This document shows, piece by piece, positions 11,052 through 22,065 of a DNA stretch of 64,000 nucleotides (position 1 is its first letter; every line of letters begins with the position of its first letter). The DNA is from Platanthera guangdongensis (Eukaryota; Streptophyta; Magnoliopsida; Asparagales; Orchidaceae), in NCBI GenBank assembly GCA_039583875.1, contig CM077157.1:78864346-78928345 (forward strand), read 5' to 3'. The notes beneath the pieces are model-generated. The model was not told the origin of the DNA. It searched no databases and saw only the letters and a program-made list of their open reading frames with translations. Position numbers and translations under genes: made by a program.

Positions 11052-13127
11052 ATGGCCCAAAACAAAGATTATGCTAGCACCAGACCTCCAGTGTGCAATA
11101 TATCCAAGTTTGCACTTTGGAAAGCAAGGATTAGGCTGTACATGAATTCTATTGGCGAAGACATTTTTAACTCTGTTTTGATAGTGTGCCTAAGACCCCC
11201 AGAGAATTACAGCACAAATATTGTTCCACCTCCATCAGGAACAGATGCTGATATCAAGAGATGGAAGGTGGCTGATGCCAAGGCTATGAACATCTTGGCC
11301 CAGACAATGTCTGATGACATATTTCAAAAGGTGGCTGAATGTAATTCAGCAAAGGAAATTTAGGACAAACTCTCAGAAATAGTCTCAGGCTCTGCTGATG
11401 AGAGAAAGGATAGGAGATCCCATCTCATCTCTCAATATGAGAATTTCAAAAAGGGAGAAACTGAGTCAGTGGGAGACATGTACAACAGGCTAAGTCTAAT
11501 TGTCAGTGAAATCAGGACATTGGACAAAGAGATCTCTCTAACTGAACTTAATGATAAGATCCTGATGTGCTTCCCTAGCACTTGGGATTTAAGAATCTGG
11601 CCAATTAAGTATGCCAGAAGTCTGAATGAGATCACTACTGAAGCTCTATTGTGTAAGCTCAAATCTTATGAGCTACTCATCAAGAATAGAGAGGAAGAAC
11701 AGAAGGCTGCCTGACCAGCCACAAGAAAAGAGAAGACCATAGCCTTCAAGGCAACTGAAGATCTGCCTGAAGATAAAGCCATAGGCAATGATGAACTACT
11801 GAGTCTACTGGCCAAAAGATTTTACAAAATGGCCAGAAAGGACTTCAGAAGAAGATCATATAAGGAACAGGATAAGCCAAGGTATGACAAGTCCATTAGT
11901 AATAATAAAGACATTATTTGTTTTGGTTGCAGGAAACCAGGGCACATAGTACCTGACTGTCCAGAGAACAAGAACAAGGATAGAAGAGACAGGAAAGAAA
12001 GAAGATAGGAGAAAGACTTCAAAAGGAATAGCAATGGGAAACCTTCTTCAAGCAAAAACAAGCATACAAGAAAAGGGTTTGTTGCTGAATCCTGGAGGGA
12101 GACTGAAGAAGAGGCAGAAGCCTCATCCAGCTCCAGTGATGATGAGGATGATGCAGAAGAAAAGGAGTTCTGCATGATGGCAATCAATACCTCATAGCAT
12201 AATTCAGAAGAAGAGGAGTCAGAGTCAGATTCAGAGACTCAACCTGAAGAAGATCAGGTAATTGGTTCTTTTGACTTTAGTTCAGAGGATTTTAAATCTG
12301 AATTTAAAGCACTGTGTTTAGACCTGCTAAAGTCTGAGAAAGATATTATCTCTCTCAGAAATCAATTATCTGAACACAATACTTTAAAGTCAGAAAACCT
12401 CAAACTCTCTCAAGAGTTGGGGTGCTGTAGGGAATAGATAGCTTCACTGAAAAGTGAGCTCTCTGAGGCCAAAAAGCTTGAAGAATCCCTTAATGGGAGA
12501 AGCATCAAGCTGATGGACATCACAAGCACAGTGAACTCCAGATTCAATAGTACACTGGGCTTGGGTGCTTCATCTAGCCAACCTATTGTTCTAACAACTC
12601 CAATCAAATTCATTTCTGACAAGGGAAAGGGAGTTGTAGAGGTTGCTAGGAAAAATTCTGATCTGCCTCAGAAAACTAAGTCCCAGCAGAAATCGTCGAA
12701 CCGAGATCGCCGATCGCCGAATGAAGATCGACGATCGTCGAACGCAGCTCGACGATCTCAGGCAACATCGTCGAACGCAGATCGACGATATCAGCCAAAG
12801 TCGTCGAACGCAGGTCGACGATCTCAAATACCTGACCTCAGCCATAGTCGACCGTCGAACGGAGCTCGACGATCTGACCCAAGATCGTCGAACACAGCTC
12901 CAAGATCGTCGAATAGAGGTCAGAGCTCTGGAAAAGTTTTCAAAGGCAAATCAAAATTGAATCCTAAGGGTCCTTCATCACAAATCTTTAACCCTTATAC
13001 TGAATGGATTATATCTCCAAGGAGATATCATCCTGAAGGATATAAGAGTAAACCTGGGATGTCTTTCATTTCAGAATTTAAAGGTTATCACCCTAGGCCC
13101 AAGGTAAACTGGGTCAAAAACAAATGA
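11052..13127 (+). pseudogene. gag: Element G gag polyprotein, one frame with five stops
   Basis: A single 691-codon frame from ATG 11052 to TGA 13125, interrupted by stops at 11361 (TAG), 11712 (TGA), 12006, 12195 and 12435 (all TAG). The N-terminal half is a copia gag: FALWKARIRLYM near residue 20, then DRRSHLISQYENF and LTELNDKILMCFPSTW. A zinc knuckle CFGCRKPGHIVPDC lies at about 11919-11961. Then come acidic Ser-rich segments and a coiled coil near 12290-12480. The 3' part (12690-12915) encodes repeated SSN-xx-RRS units, produced by the same hairpin repeat that fills the LTR. All five stops can be explained by single C-to-T or G-to-A changes. Pol follows in the +1 frame. Confidence 0.93.
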
Positions 13128-13128
13128 A

Positions 13129-16100
13129 TTGTCTTATGTGCAGGTGAAGACCTATCCAACATCTAACCAGCAATGGTATTTGGATAGTGGGTGCTCTAAG
13201 CACATGACAGGGAACAAGGACAACCTCACATCCTTCAGAGCCAAGCTTGGACCCAAAGTTATCTTTGGTGATTCAAACATTGGACAAACTAAAGGATATG
13301 GTGCAGTCCAGATTGGATCAGTAACATTCAAGAAGGTAGCTTATGTGAAAGGACTGAAGCACAACCTAATTAGCATCATCAGCTGTGTGATGAAGGCTAC
13401 CAGGTGACCTTCAGCAAAGCCTTATGCAAAATCAAGTCAGAGGACAACACAACTATGTTGACAGGTAAAAGGAAAGGTAACATCAATCTAGTAGATTTTC
13501 TTTCAACTGATGTAGATATCTGCTTGTTCAACTCTGTCTGTAGACCAAATATTTTGTGGCATAAGAGATTAGGACACCTAAACCTTAGAATGATTGCTAG
13601 GCTATCCAAGGACAACCTTGTTAGAGGACTACCTTCTGACCCCTACAAGAAGGAAGAACTATGCAGGGCTTGTCAATTAGGCAAGCAAACTAAAAACAGC
13701 TTTAAGTCACTTAATAAGAGTGATTCACCTAGGATACTGTATCTGTTACACATGGATCTCTTTGGACCCATCACAGTACAAAGCCTAGGAGGGAAATCGA
13801 ACACTTTAGTAGTTGTAGATGACTTCTCTAGATTCACTTGGGTGTTCTTTCTAAGGAAGAAGTCTGATAACTTTAAGTGTCTGACAGAGTTTCTCAAATG
13901 TATACAGATTGAGTTCAATACTCACATTGCCCTGATCAGAAGTGATCATGAGACAGAGTTTGATTCTCTTCTTATGCAAGAGTTCTGTCAGAGTGAAGGG
14001 ATCAGGCATACTTTCTCAGCTCCTAGAACTCCTCAACAAAATGGGGTAGCTGAAAGGAAAAATAGAACCCTTATTGAATCTGCCACTACATTGTTGTCAG
14101 ATGCTCATCTACCTCTATCCTTTTGGGCAGAGGTAGTGAACACCTCCAACTTTGTGCTAAATAGAAGTCTAATACATAAACTAAAGGAAAAGACTCCCTA
14201 TGAATTACTCAAAGGGAAGAAACCTAAAGTTGACTATTTTAGAGTCTTTGGTTGTATTTGCTACATTCACAATAATGACAAGAAATATTTAGCAAAATTT
14301 CAAGCCAAAGCTGATGAAGGAGTGTTTCTGGGATACTCCATGATCAGCAAGGCCTATAGGGTCTATAATAAATCATCTTTGAAAATTGAGGAATCTGTTC
14401 ATATTTTATTTGATGAAACTAACATGTCCTTCAAGGAGAAGATCTCTTCTACCATAGAACCTTTGCAGGAACATTCTCTAGTTGAAGACTTGAACAAGTT
14501 ACAGGTTACTCAAGAGGATGAAAGCAGTGGAGATGAAGAAAATGCTCAACTGGTTGAAGAACAACTTGAAGAGCCAGTTGTTGTACCACAAGAGGCAACG
14601 ACAACACAGGTTGGTGAACAATCAACACCCCCTGTTGATTTAGTAACATCAAGAGACCATCCAATTTCCCAAATAATTGGAGAAATCTCAGCTGGTGTGC
14701 AAACCATAAATCAGGTCAACCAAAACCTGTTGCACACATGCTTCCTATCTCAAATTGAACCTCAGTCCATTCAAGATGCAGAGCAAGATCCACACTGGAT
14801 CATTGCAATGCAAGAGGAGTTGCATCAATTTGAGAGAAACAAAGTATGGGAACTAGTGCCAAAGCCTAAGGATCAGTCCATTGTTGGAACAAAATGGGTA
14901 TTCAGAAACAAACTGGATGATCAAGGAGTAATTATAAGGAACAAGACAAGGTTGGTTGCTCAGGGATACTCTCAAGAAGAAGGAATAGACTACGACCAGA
15001 CTTTTGCACCAGTTGCAAGATTAGAAGCCATCAGAATATTTCTAACTTTTGCAGCTTACAAAGGCTTCAAGGTATATCAGATGGATGTCAAAAGTGCATT
15101 CCTAAATGGAAACATCAAAGAGGAAGTTTATGTCAGACAACCTCCAGGTTTTATCTCTCCAACTTTTCCTGATTATGTTTTTAGACTGAACAAAGCATTA
15201 TATGGTCTCAAGCAAGCTCCTAGAGCATGGTATGAGACCCTAGCATGCTTTCTCTTGGAAAATGTTTTATAAGGGGTAGAGTAGACCAAACTCTTTTCAT
15301 TAGAACCCATAAGTCTCATACCTTACTAGTACAAATTTATGTAGACGATATCATTTTTGGTTCTACTGACTCCAAATTATGCAAAAGGTTTTCTAACCTG
15401 ATGCATTCTAAATTTGAGATGAGTAGCATGGGTGAGCTATCCTTCTTCCTAGGATTGCAAGTCAAGCAACATGTTGAAGGCATCTTCATTTCTCAAACCA
15501 AGTATGCAAATGAATTGGTTAAGAAATTTGGTATGTCTGAAGCATCTTGTATGAAAACACCCATGCCTACTAATGTTGTATTGGATGCTGATGAACATGG
15601 GAAACCTGTTGATCAAACAACATATAGAGCAATGATTGACTCTTTACTGTATCTTACAGCTAGTAGACCAGATATAATGTTTGCTACATGTATATGTGCT
15701 AGGTTCCAAGTAAGCCCTAGAGAGTCACACCTAACACTAGTAAAGAGGATTCTCAGGTATGTTAAAAGTTGTCCAAATCTAGGTCTCTGGTTCCAAAAGA
15801 TTCAGCATTTGATTTAACTGGATTCTCTGATGCTGACTATGCTGGATGCAGAATTGACAGGAAAAGCACCAGTGGAACTTGTCAGTTCCTTGGTGACAGA
15901 CTTGTCTCTTGGTTTTGTAAGAAACAAACATCTGTGTCAACTTCAACTACTGAAGCTGAATATATGGGTGCAGGCAGTTGTTGTTCACAAATCTTGTGGA
16001 TTCAAAACCAACTCCTAGACTATGGCTACAACTTAGAGAAGTCTAAAATCTTTTGTGACAACACCAGTGCTATTTCTATAGCTCAAAATCCAGTCCTCTA

Positions 16101-16290
16101 TAGTAGGACAAAACACATGGAGATTAGGCACCATTTCTTAAGGGATAATGTTGAAAAGAATAAAATTGAACTACAATATATCCCAAATGATTTACAAATG
16201 GGAGATATTTTCACCAAGCATTTGGATGAAAAGAAACACACCTTCTTCCTAAATCAGTTAGGAATGTTAGATGGAGGAAGTCTTAAATAA
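13129..16290 (+). pseudogene. pol: Element G pol: protease, integrase, reverse transcriptase, RNase H; three frameshifts
   Basis: Copia-order pol. The protease start (13129-13407) has WYLDSGCSKHMTG with the DSG-type active site. After a frameshift near 13405, integrase (13404 to about 14450) shows the zinc-binding WHKRLGHLN and CRACQLGKQ, then the D,D,E residues in [16 protein letters not shown] and [14 protein letters not shown]. An acidic linker precedes reverse transcriptase (from about 14780): [41 protein letters not shown] second frameshift near 15260 leads to the catalytic YVDDIIFGS at about 15342. A third near 15790 leads to RNase H with DADYAGCRIDRKSTSGTC and STTEAEYM. Motif residues are intact; only the three indels disable it. 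Distance to ORF2 is 500 bp. Confidence 0.95.
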
Positions 16291-16789
16291 TATCCAAGAT
16301 TTTGAAAGCTTAAAAATTGACCAAGACTAGGCAATCATTCTGATTTTTCTTAGTGTCTAGAATGTTTTTCTGATCTCTGAACTGCGCTCGACGATTTGCC
16401 CCAAGATCGTCGAACGGATATCGACGATTTCCAAAAATCGTCGAACTGAGTTCAGCGCCTCTCAGATAGTATGAACTATCTCTTCCGGTCAACGATCGTC
16501 GAACGGCGCTCGACGATTCTGTTCTCTGAACGATCGTCGAACGGAGCTCGACGCTCTCCAATATCGTCGAACGGAGATCGACGATGTTGAAGACTCTTCA
16601 GATTCCTTTAGTAGCCTCGATCGTCGAACTGAGTTCAACGATCTTTCCAATTCTGCGTCGAACCCTAATATAAAACTCATTTTTCGCCGTCGTTCTCTTT
16701 TGCGCTTTTGACTTCTCTGTAAGAATTTTCTTTCCCTCCAAACAGTTCTACACTTGTACGTTTTGTTTGTTATATTTTTGCAGGTACCC
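16291..16789 (+). other. Element G pol-ORF2 spacer with hairpin repeats and a 3' splice-site-like end
   Basis: A non-coding 0.5-kb spacer. From 16382 to 16660 it carries seven or eight copies of the hairpin motif (arms ATCGTCGAAC/TCGACGAT) seen in the LTR and gag. It ends with the pyrimidine-rich run TTTTGTTTGTTATATTTTTG and CAG at 16781-16783, seven to nine bases before the ORF2 ATG. That is a good plant intron acceptor sequence, so ORF2 may be expressed from a spliced mRNA. I could not identify the donor. Confidence 0.7.
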
Positions 16790-19768
16790 ATGGCTGTGTC
16801 AATAGCTGTTCAAGCTGGTATGAAGTTTAATGCCGGTTTTTACATCGACCTGGAATCATTCAGCACAACTGACCAGGTTTTTCAAGATATATTGGGATTG
16901 TTCAAAGACCAGAACTTGACTGCCATAATGACCACCAGGATCAAGCTGGCTTTTGATGAAATAAAGGAGTGGGTTTATACTGCCCATAATCAAGATAACT
17001 CTACCATTGTTGGATCCATAGCTGGAACTCAGGTACCCTTGACCCCAACAATTCTGTCAGAAGTTTTTGAGTTGAGAAATGGAGAAGATACTGCTGAGTT
17101 ATCTGGAGATGAGTATTATGAATTGCTTGCCAGAATGGGTCATTCAGAGGGAAACCTTAGCAAGCTCTTCAAAAGGAACCTATCTGTGGAGTATAGGTTC
17201 ATGGCAAATGTTGTTGGAAAAGTTCTACTGGCTAAGCACTCAACCCATGATACTATTTCCAGATATCAGCTCTGCCTCATGGGAGCTCTTGTGGACAAGA
17301 AGAATCTGAATTGGGGAGAGGTCTTCTTTGACCTCATCAAGAAGAAAATCAATAAGAGTTTTGTTAACTTTGGGAGAATCATTGGAGTATTTCTGCAGCA
17401 TAGGTGCACTGCCCTGCTGGTCTCCTCTGGAGTTCATATCAATGCCTCCAAGAGATTGTCCTGTGCTTTCTTTGGAAAGTGGGACAGGCAAATCAGCAAG
17501 CCTAGCAGGACCTCCTCCAGTACTCCTTCAGGCACAAGGACTCTAAGAGTCACTCCTCCACAGGTCTCTGACCCTGCAGATGACCTGGCTGCTGTTGCTG
17601 CCTCTTCTCCTCCTCCTCCAATTCCATCTACCATCCCAGCTCCATCCACCATCATGATATCCAACCCCTCTCAAACATCCACACCTTCTCCAGTACCTAT
17701 TCTTCCACCACCAGAAGATCAATTCCACCATCTATTCTCCTACCCTCCACCAGATGTCACCTTTTCACCCTCCATTCCATCCTTCCCCCTACTTGATGAT
17801 TCCTTTATGGATGATTCCCCATCATCTCCTCCTGAGCTACCATCATCCTCCACATCATTTCAAGACCTTCTCCACCAAATCATTGACCAACCAACATTCT
17901 CCCCATCTATCTCCATCCCTCTATCCTCCATATCCACCCTACCCACACCTCAGCCATCCCTTCCACCACTCACCAGCTCTCCACTACCAGAACCCTCAGC
18001 TACTCCTCTCTCTTCTACCTCTGCTTCAGACCTTGAGCAGGTAGACCTCCCAGCCCTTGCTGACAGGCTGTATAAGTTGCTTGCCCCCAGGCTAACTCTG
18101 CTGTTGGAGACCTCCTTGGCTCCCCTCCACCTGTCAGTGGCAGCCCTCTCTGCCAGGCTCTCTTCCCTCTTCCTTCAGGCAGTACCTATAGCAGTGTTCC
18201 TTGATCCAGACATGTCTGCATCTAGGCAGGGGGAGATGCCATATGAAGTGAATCTTCATGCTGCTGCTGCTGCTATCACTACTTCTTCTGCTGCTGTTGC
18301 TGTGCCTCAAGCACAAAGCCAGATTTCAACTGCAGTCCTTGCAATAGACCTCAGGTATTTGCTATCAGTTTTTGATTCTACATACTTTAGCTGTCTGCCA
18401 GAGGTCAATGCTGTCCAGCCTCCAGAAGATTTATCGAAGGCACTTGTGCCTTTTTCTTGCTGTCACCCTAGCATCATCACCTCCTTTGTAAATTCAGTAA
18501 TTGCTGCTGCTGAAACTGTTGATACAGCTGCTGAGAATGTTAATACTGTTGCTGAAGTTTCTGTTATGCCTGATGAACCAATTTCCAAAGAAATTCTGAT
18601 GTCAGAGGCACCAGAATTTGAGCATTCTGCAATTTCTGATGATATTCCTTCTGCTTCTATTGTTGTTAGTGAATCTGCTGTTACTGCTGTTGTCACCTCT
18701 CCAGTATCTATTGCTGCTGTTATTACTGCTTCCATTCCATCTGCTGCTGTCTCTGCTGTTATTACCTCAACACCTGCTGTTATAGCCTCATCTGCTTCTG
18801 AACAACTCAAGAAAGACTTAATGAAGAAAATAGATGCTCTCTATGATAACCAGAGTTCTGAATCTGATGAATTTGAAACAGACTCTGATGACTCTTCTGC
18901 TACCATTTCCAAGAAAAGAAAGGCAAGTAGAAAGGCTATGAAGAGAGTACCTCCTGTCAAAGTTAAGGATAATAATGACATCCCATATTACATTCTACAT
19001 GACTGCCCAATTACTGAACACTGGATGCAGTAATCCAAGAACCAGCTGAAAGCAATGAAGAAAAAGAGAAAATATGAGAAGGGCTCCTCCCAGTTCCAAC
19101 ACTCTTATCCTCCTCCACCACCTCCTCCTGATGCAGGTGCAGGTGGAAGCTCTACAGCTCAACCCCCAGCCAGATGTCAGGCTCCCTATCAGCCTCATGC
19201 CAGATCTTACCACAGGGAAAGCCAATCCAAGGGTTCACATTCTAGGAGAGGAGGATATAGAGGCAATCAAAGAGACATTCAAGTCTATTCCAAAGGTTAC
19301 TCCAGGCAACACCCATACTCTAGGGGAGGACAAAGTTCTACTGATACAACATCTGGTCCTTTTCCTTACAAGCTGAAAGAGACTGTGTCTGCCAGGCCTC
19401 CTCAGGACAATCTCTCCAACAGATATGAGTCTCCTGTACCTTTTGAGGATCCTGAAAATAATCCAGTTGCTTGGACTGCAAGGTTAAAAGAACTAGTTGC
19501 ACTGGATCAGATTAAAAAGGCTAGAGAGCAAGGAATAGATTCTTCCAACATTTCAACAATGTCTGAACAGAGACAGAAAGAGCTAGAGAGATATGCTTCA
19601 AGTAAATTCTTTGATGCTGACAGATATATAGAATTGCATCCTGAAGCAGTGGTTCCCAGGATTAAACAGCAAACATCTCTAGGTGCAGCAGATGACACCA
19701 GATCAAAGAAGGAAGCCCTCAATCCTAACAGAGAGATTAAAATGGTTAAGGGTAAAGAGAAGAAATGA
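16790..19768 (+). pseudogene. Element G ORF2: large second ORF in the env-like position, one internal stop
   Basis: One frame of 992 codons from ATG 16790 (context ACCCATGG) with a single TAA at 19031-19033; the frame continues unchanged to 19768. Residues 1-220 form a globular region including GTQVPLTPTILSEVFEL, resembling the domain in F's ORF2 and the putative plant transposon protein family linked to SIRE elements. Residues 240-430 are Pro/Ser-rich. Residues 430-700 are rich in Ala, Val, Ser and Thr. The segment after 700 is acidic then basic (KKRKASRKAMKRV). The C-terminal ~240 residues are charged and Gly/Arg-rich, with RRGGYRGNQRD. I see no signal peptide or clear membrane segment, so the name env-like rests on position only. 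Function is unknown. Confidence 0.85.
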
Positions 19769-19921
19769 TATTGTAAGGTGACAATTTCTGTGATTTCTGA
19801 TTACTATCTGGATGCTATATATCTCTGTGATTCTGCTTTGTCTAGCTGTTATTTTTATGTTTTACTGATTGTATGTTGTTATTTAAAATTCCTTCAAAGT
19901 CTGTAAATAGTAATCCTAACC
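19769..19921 (+). other. Element G 3' untranslated segment
   Basis: T-rich, non-coding stretch between ORF2 and the polypurine tract. Confidence 0.6.
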
Positions 19922-19936
19922 CAAATAGGGGGAGAT
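19922..19936 (+). other. Element G polypurine tract
   Basis: CAAATAGGGGGAGAT directly before TGTTGG of the 3' LTR. The same form (AAATAGGGGGAGAT) precedes the F 3' LTR. Confidence 0.93.
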
Positions 19937-21430
19937 TGTTGGAACACCCTATTACTAATTTGGGTCAGGATCACTATGTCTCTAGGAACCTTTGCTTGAC
20001 CTCCTGTATAGCTTAATAGGTCAATTAGAATTAAGTCTAAGGGTTAGAAATCTAGGTTTGGAAGCTGCCCTGAAGACCAAGATTTTGTGTTTGGAGACCA
20101 AGTCTAATCGTCGAGCTCAGCACGACGATTCGTCGAACTCTGATCGACGATCGTCTAGCTCAACTTCGACAGATAGTCGAACTCCATTCGACGATCGCTG
20201 AGCTCAACCTCGTTATATTGTCGAACTCAGTTCGACGATCGGTGAGCTCAGGTCGACGATTTGGACTCTGCCTTGGATCTCTATCTCTGAGCTCAGTTCG
20301 ATGATCTTTGAGCTCAGATCGACGATATTTTTGCTGATGTATATTTCCAGATCGCTGAGCTCAGCTCGGCGATAGCAGAGCTCAGTTTGACGATTTCAGA
20401 TAACTTCCAGAATGTTTCTAAATTCAAATTCAAATCTGTTAAGGAGTTATTCTGCAATTAATTCAGAGATTTCCTAGCCGTTTTCATTCATTTCTGGACC
20501 AAGTTTCAAGGGACTTCTCAAGGAATATTTCTATGGACTTTCCTCTAGAAGAGATTTTGCATTTAAGGATGCAATTAATGCAGGCCAACGACTACTTGAC
20601 AGAGAATATTACTCTATTCTGTACCAGAGAATAAAAGACAGAATTTTTGAGTCAACAGAAGACACAGAGAGAGAGAAACACATATTACAGAGATACATTC
20701 AAAATATTCTATCTCAAAGAATTCTCAAGAACACACACACATCCAAGGAGATCAAGCTTCTTTAGATCTCTTTAGTTTCAAAGTGTTCAAGGCCAACACA
20801 TTTCAAGACTACAGACACTCAACATTTCAGTCATTTGCTGAAATCATCTATTGCTGGAGTTCAATCTTTGAAGGCCTATCACCCTCAGCAAAGCTTTTCT
20901 TCCTGAAGATCTCAAGGATTCAGGGGGAGCTTTAACATCAACAATCCACTTAGTCTTCTCAGTTGTTTGAGAAAGAGAAGACTGCCATCACTCTCTCACC
21001 CCCTCTCTATAAAGGGTTTCTCAAGCTCCCTTCAAAAGTTTGAGCACCTTGTCAAAAGCTCATTGGTGGCAAGACACCTGATCAAAAAATCTGCTTTGGT
21101 TTTTGAGCACCTTATCAAAAGCTCATTGGTGCCCAGGACACCTGATCAACTCATCCTGCAGTGGATTCCTACCTAGGGTGGTAGAAGAGTGGATGTACCC
21201 AAGTTTAGGGGAACCACTATATTTCCTTGTGTCTTCTGGTTGTGCTGGTGTTTATGTTTGTTTCTGGTCTTTGTTTTTCTGTGATTAGCTTTTGTTCAGT
21301 TTAGTTCTGTGATTAAATATTTTACTGCTTCCCTGCTCACTCTTATTACAACAGTTGTTGTAAAAAGTGTCAAAGCACCATATACTCTATTCACCCCCTC
21401 TAGAGTATATCAGATCTAACTGCTCTTTCA
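19937..21430 (+). repeat. Element G 3' LTR (1494 bp)
   Basis: Nearly identical to 9411-10917, with a few small indels (for example near 21040) and scattered substitutions. It ends CTTTCA, followed by target duplication CCGCC at 21431-21435. Confidence 0.96.
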
Positions 21431-21435
21431 CCGCC

Positions 21436-22065
21436 TTCCTTGCTTCACTCCGGTGAAGGTTCGTCTTCATCGGAGTTGTTGTCTTTGGCCGAAATCACCA
21501 AGGAGGGGGTTTTGGAGGATGGCCGAAGCCTAGGAAGGGAGAACCCTTGTGGCCGAACTCTTCAAGGGGAGGAGTTCCTTGCTTTTTTGTCGTACTGGAG
21601 AGGAGGAGGGATTTCGTGGAGGAGAAAGAGAGGAGAGAGTAGGGGAGATATGGCTGAATTCCACCAGGAGGGAGAGCGGGGGTGGGGGGGGGGGGGGGGG
21701 GGGGCTAGGAGGAGGGAAGGAAGAATTTCAAGTTGAAAATTAGGTTTTCTTCAATTCATTCATCAATTGTCCAAATCCTTCTACATAATAGCCTATTTAT
21801 AGGCTCACAAACTAAATGGCTACATGCAGCCCACAAAGCATGAAAATTAAAATATTGTCCAAACAAACAAATTTTAATAAAAGGAAATATGAAAATAATT
21901 AATTAATACTTATAATTGAATATTTATATGTATTAATTAATTATAATGGCACCGTGAGCAGAGGTTGTAACGGCGATGACGTTTATCAAAATAGTTGTTG
22001 CAGCGAGGTGCGTCTTTGATTGGAGAGGCACCATCATCTATTTGCGTGCCGATACCATCGTCATC
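21436..22065 (-). repeat. Element H right arm, outer part
   Basis: Reverse complement of the left arm from about 8820 back to 8198. It includes a run of about 21 G near 21684-21704 where the left arm has only a mixed pyrimidine tract. Confidence 0.8.

Larger units (their letters stand above)
9411..21430 (+). mobile_element. Element G: nearly complete SIRE-type Ty1/copia retrotransposon (12,020 bp)
   Basis: It has LTRs of 1507 and 1494 bp starting TGTTGGAACA and ending CTTTCA, target duplication CCGCC, an iMet primer site, gag, pol in copia order (protease, integrase, reverse transcriptase, RNase H), a second large ORF and a polypurine tract. By eye the first ~330 bp of the two LTRs differ at about nine sites, so the insertion is fairly young. 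Gag has five in-frame stops, pol three frameshifts and ORF2 one stop, so this copy is disabled but close to its progenitor. It inserted into the right arm of H. Confidence 0.96.
8198..22065. mobile_element. Element H: long inverted-repeat (foldback) element, split by G
   Basis: The left arm 8198-9046 is the reverse complement of 9181-9410 continued at 21436-22065. A 134-bp spacer (9047-9180) lies at the centre. Without G the element is 1843 bp with arms of about 850 bp. The outermost matched sequence is GATGACGATGGTA, followed by a diverged 13-bp stretch and a block starting AGATGATGGTGCCTCTCC. No transposase ORF is present and I could not find a target-site duplication, so the exact termini are uncertain. 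It lies inside F's ORF2 remnant. Each arm has a TATA-like CCTATAAATA or its complement (near 8462 and 21790). It could be a non-autonomous foldback/Mutator-like element or an inverted dimer of another repeat. Confidence 0.7.

Noticed and set aside
18463..18810. Antisense ORF within G ORF2
   Set aside because: Shadow of the Ala/Val/Thr-rich coding sequence on the opposite strand.
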